Positions 61,429 through 64,000 of a stretch of DNA of 64,000 nucleotides are shown piece by piece. The position numbers were made by a program, and so were the translations under genes. The notes under the pieces were generated by a model that saw only the letters and a program-made list of their open reading frames with translations, was not told the origin of the DNA and searched no databases. Within the stretch, counting starts at the first letter, position 1; every line of letters begins with the position of its first letter. The DNA lies in contig JAEELI010000012.1 of assembly GCA_016288795.1 (NCBI GenBank), positions 35,961 through 99,960 of the forward strand, written 5' to 3'. This DNA is from Caryophanales bacterium. GTDB lineage: Bacteria; Bacillota_I; Bacilli_A; RF39; UBA660.

Positions 61429-63915
61429 ATGGGAATATTAAAGAATTTACTAGATAGTGAATATAAAGAATTAAAAAGATTTAAAAAGATAGCAGATCAA
61501 ATAGTCTTATTAGACGAAGATATGCAAAAATTAAAAGAAAAAGACTTTAAAAAGAAAACTGATGAGTTTAAAGAAAGATTAAAAAATGGAGAAACTTTAG
61601 ACGATATAATAGTTGAAGCTTTTGCCTTAGCTAGAGAAGCTGCATATAGAACTATTGGTGAAAAAGCATACTATGTTCAATTACTTGGTGGATTAGCAAT
61701 CCACTATGGAAATATTGCAGAAATGAAAACAGGTGAAGGTAAAACTTTAACTACTATTTTTCCTGCATATGTTAATGCTTTAACTGGTGAAGGTGTTCAC
61801 GTTGTAACAACCAATGAATATCTATCTAGTCGTAATGCCGAATGGATGGGACCAGCTTATGATTTGCTTGGAGTAACAGTAGGGGTTAACTTAAGAGAGA
61901 TGAGCCCTCAAGAGAAACAAGAAGCATATAATAAAGATATTTTATACTCAACAAATAATGAAATAGGATTTGATTATTTAAGAGATAATATGGTAGTTCG
62001 TAAAGAAGATAGAGTTCAAAGACCATTAAACTTTTGTATTATCGATGAAGTAGACTCAATTTTGATAGATGAAGCTAGAACTCCATTAATCATTAGTGGT
62101 GGAAAGATGAATTCTCGTAATCTATATATTGATGCAGATAGAGCAGTTAAAAGGTTAAAAGAAGTAGAAGACTATGATATAGATGTTAAGACTAAGAATG
62201 TTTCTTTAACTGCTGAGGGAAGTAAAAAAATAGAGAGTATATTTAATTTAAAGAATTTATATGATTTAGATAATACTGCTTTAGTTCACCATTTAAATCA
62301 AGCTTTAAAAGCAAACTATGGATTTAAAAAAGATGTAGACTATGTAGTGCAAGATGGCGAAGTTATAATAGTAGATCAATTTACTGGACGTTTAATGTTT
62401 GGTAGACAATTTAGTGAAGGATTACATCAAGCCATTGAAGCTAAGGAAAATGTTAAAATTAATGAAGAAACAAAAACTATGGCTACAATAACATTCCAAA
62501 ACTTATTTAGAATGTATAAGAAATTAGCAGGTATGACTGGAACAGCTAAGACTGAAGAAGAAGAGTTTAGAAATATTTATAATATGTATGTTATAGAAAT
62601 ACCTACTAATAAGGAAGTAATTAGAGAAGACTATGCTGATTTAGTTTATTCAACCAGCAAAGGAAAATATAATGCAATTATTCAATATGTTACTCAAATT
62701 CATGAAACAGGAGAACCAATTTTGATTGGTACAATTTCAGTAGAAGCCAATGAATATTTAAGTAGTTTACTTAAAAAGGCAGGATTAAAGCATGAAATAT
62801 TAAATGCTAAGAATCACGAAAGAGAAGCTGAAATAATAGCTAAAGCTGGAGAAAAGGGTGCGATTACATTAGCAACCAATATGGCTGGACGTGGAACCGA
62901 TATTAAACTAGGAGAAGGTGTTAGAGAACTTGGTGGTTTGTGTGTAGTTGGAACAGAAAGACATGAATCAAGACGTATTGATAATCAGTTGCGTGGACGT
63001 GCAGGTCGTCAAGGAGATCCAGGTAAAAGTCAATTCTTTGTTTCTTTTGAAGATGATTTAATGAAAAGGTTTGGAACCGAGAGAATTAAAGCTATGTTGA
63101 CTACTTTAGGAATAGATGAGAGTCAAGCAATTCGTTCTAAAGCTTTAACAAGAAGTATAGAAACAGCTCAAAAGAAAGTAGAAGGAAATAACTATGATAT
63201 AAGAAAAACATTGCTTGACTATGATAATGTTTTAAATGAACAAAGAGAAATAATTTATAATAGAAGAAATGAAATATTAGATCAAGAAAGTATTCATAGT
63301 AGTATTCTAGAGGTATTTAAAAATACCATTAGTAATCTAATTGAGAGTCATACAGATGATAACAATAAAATTAGTGAAGAAGGATATAAAGAATTAACTG
63401 AATATATAAATGCTAATTATTTAAAAAATAATGCTTTAAAACAAAAAGATATAGATAAATTAAATAAAGAAGAATTGTTAGATAAAGTATATAATTTAGT
63501 TATTAAAGACTATGAAAAGAAAATGATAGAAGAACCAGTTATGAATGAATTTGAAAAAGCAATATCTTTAAGAATAATAGATTCTAACTGGGTAGATCAT
63601 ATGAGTGCCATGGAACATTTAAAAGAAGGAATTGGATTAAGAGGATATAGTCAAACTAATCCAATACAAGCTTATACAATGGAAGGATTTGAAATGTTCG
63701 ATGATCTACTTATCAAGATAGAGGAATTGACTGCTCAATTCTTACTAAAAGCAGAAGTAAGACAAAATACTGAGAGAAAACAAACATTAAAGGGAGTTGC
63801 AAACGATGGTAAAGAAACAGTTAAAAGCGCTCCTAAAAAAGTAAATAAGATAGGTAGAAATGATCCTTGTCCATGTGGCAGTGGCAAGAAGTATAAGCAA
63901 TGTTGTGGTAAATAA
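61429..63915 (+). CDS. secA: Preprotein translocase ATPase SecA
   Basis: SecA drives protein export through SecYEG. The 828-residue protein has Walker A MKTGEGKTLT, LATNMAGRGTDIKLG, RIDNQLRGRAGRQGDPG and the C-terminal SecC zinc motif CPCGSGKKYKQCC. Length is normal. ATG 61429 follows GAGGTGG. It is the last complete gene; prfB usually follows but is not seen. Confidence 0.98.
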   Translation: MGILKNLLDSEYKELKRFKKIADQIVLLDEDMQKLKEKDFKKKTDEFKERLKNGETLDDIIVEAFALAREAAYRTIGEKAYYVQLLGGLAIHYGNIAEMKTGEGKTLTTIFPAYVNALTGEGVHVVTTNEYLSSRNAEWMGPAYDLLGVTVGVNLREMSPQEKQEAYNKDILYSTNNEIGFDYLRDNMVVRKEDRVQRPLNFCIIDEVDSILIDEARTPLIISGGKMNSRNLYIDADRAVKRLKEVEDYDIDVKTKNVSLTAEGSKKIESIFNLKNLYDLDNTALVHHLNQALKANYGFKKDVDYVVQDGEVIIVDQFTGRLMFGRQFSEGLHQAIEAKENVKINEETKTMATITFQNLFRMYKKLAGMTGTAKTEEEEFRNIYNMYVIEIPTNKEVIREDYADLVYSTSKGKYNAIIQYVTQIHETGEPILIGTISVEANEYLSSLLKKAGLKHEILNAKNHEREAEIIAKAGEKGAITLATNMAGRGTDIKLGEGVRELGGLCVVGTERHESRRIDNQLRGRAGRQGDPGKSQFFVSFEDDLMKRFGTERIKAMLTTLGIDESQAIRSKALTRSIETAQKKVEGNNYDIRKTLLDYDNVLNEQREIIYNRRNEILDQESIHSSILEVFKNTISNLIESHTDDNNKISEEGYKELTEYINANYLKNNALKQKDIDKLNKEELLDKVYNLVIKDYEKKMIEEPVMNEFEKAISLRIIDSNWVDHMSAMEHLKEGIGLRGYSQTNPIQAYTMEGFEMFDDLLIKIEELTAQFLLKAEVRQNTERKQTLKGVANDGKETVKSAPKKVNKIGRNDPCPCGSGKKYKQCCGK

Positions 63916-63956
63916 CTCGTAAAGTCCCATGAATAAAGGGAAAACACGAGTTTTTC
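63914..63956 (+). terminator. Terminator of secA
   Basis: AACTCGT (63914-63920) pairs with ACGAGTT (63946-63952), with an inner TCCC/GGGA stem, then TTTCTTTT. Nothing coding is visible in the last ~45 bases. Confidence 0.7.
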
Positions 63957-64000
63957 TTTTCTTAAAAATTATTCAAAGAAAGGATTTAGATCAGTTTTAG

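Noticed and set aside
63957..64000. Start of prfB after secA
   Set aside because: An AAAGGAT is visible but no start codon or conserved N-terminus lies within the remaining bases.

Overview
This window is a strongly AT-rich bacterial chromosome segment spanning a replication origin. Gene content and order are those of a low-GC Firmicute (Bacilli/Erysipelotrichia-like, close to the lineages bordering the Mollicutes) that keeps an endospore programme in a compact genome. Evidence: standard genetic code, B. subtilis-type order around dnaA, a met T-box, spo0A, spoVG, yabG, yabP, yabQ, spoVT, bofA, spoIIR, spoIID and a spoIIQ-like gene, plus a short Mollicutes/E. coli-style SRP RNA. No mobile elements, CRISPR arrays, rRNA or tRNA genes were seen. 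The species cannot be named from the sequence.

Layout. The origin lies at about 37.0-38.8 kb. Almost all genes left of it are on the minus strand and almost all right of it on the plus strand, so both arms are transcribed away from oriC. Right to left, the left arm holds dnaA, dnaN, a ComK-like gene where the S4-domain gene usually lies, recF, gyrB and gyrA. A ~780 bp gene-free centromere-like block with four parS and three Noc-type sites follows. Next come the SRP RNA, tadA, dnaX-ebfC-recR-bofA-holB-ricT-trmN6, pth-mfd-spoVT, a met T-box leading dut-metG-tatD, a 3D-domain gene, rsmA, an opposing class B sortase, and yabG-veg-spoVG-yabP-yabQ-divIC. Beyond these are clpP, a TGS/uridine-kinase-like gene, gap-pgk-spo0A-gpmI, an orphan membrane protein and the start of the S10 ribosomal operon (rpsJ, rplC, rplD, rplW, partial rplB).

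The right arm holds rpmH-rnpA-yidC-jag, mnmE-mnmG-rsmG-noc, a convergent class A PBP, ywiB-like-rpoE, prfA-prmC, an LppM-like lipoprotein, spoIIR, mntP, murA, a degenerate SGNH-like protein, rpmE, a DUF2975 protein, map, rpiB, a DUF1146 gene, spoIID, spoIIQ-like, a truncated actin/MreB-like protein, csp, hpf, an orphan membrane protein and secA.

How it fits together. The core is replication initiation (DnaA, DnaN, RecF, gyrase, DnaX, HolB) beside chromosome organisation (a Noc-type ParB-family protein with parS and Noc sites) and forespore/mother-cell sporulation genes. The most unusual signal is the intergenic block at 28947-29724. There perfect parS palindromes and Noc-type palindromes are interleaved with a third motif (ACCA...TGGT or its TGGT half) at nearly fixed spacing. 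Other notable items are a 19-bp inverted repeat of non-standard DnaA boxes in oriC, a Noc lacking its membrane-anchoring N-terminus, a 197-residue degenerate actin-like protein at the mbl position, and a ComK-like protein beside dnaN.
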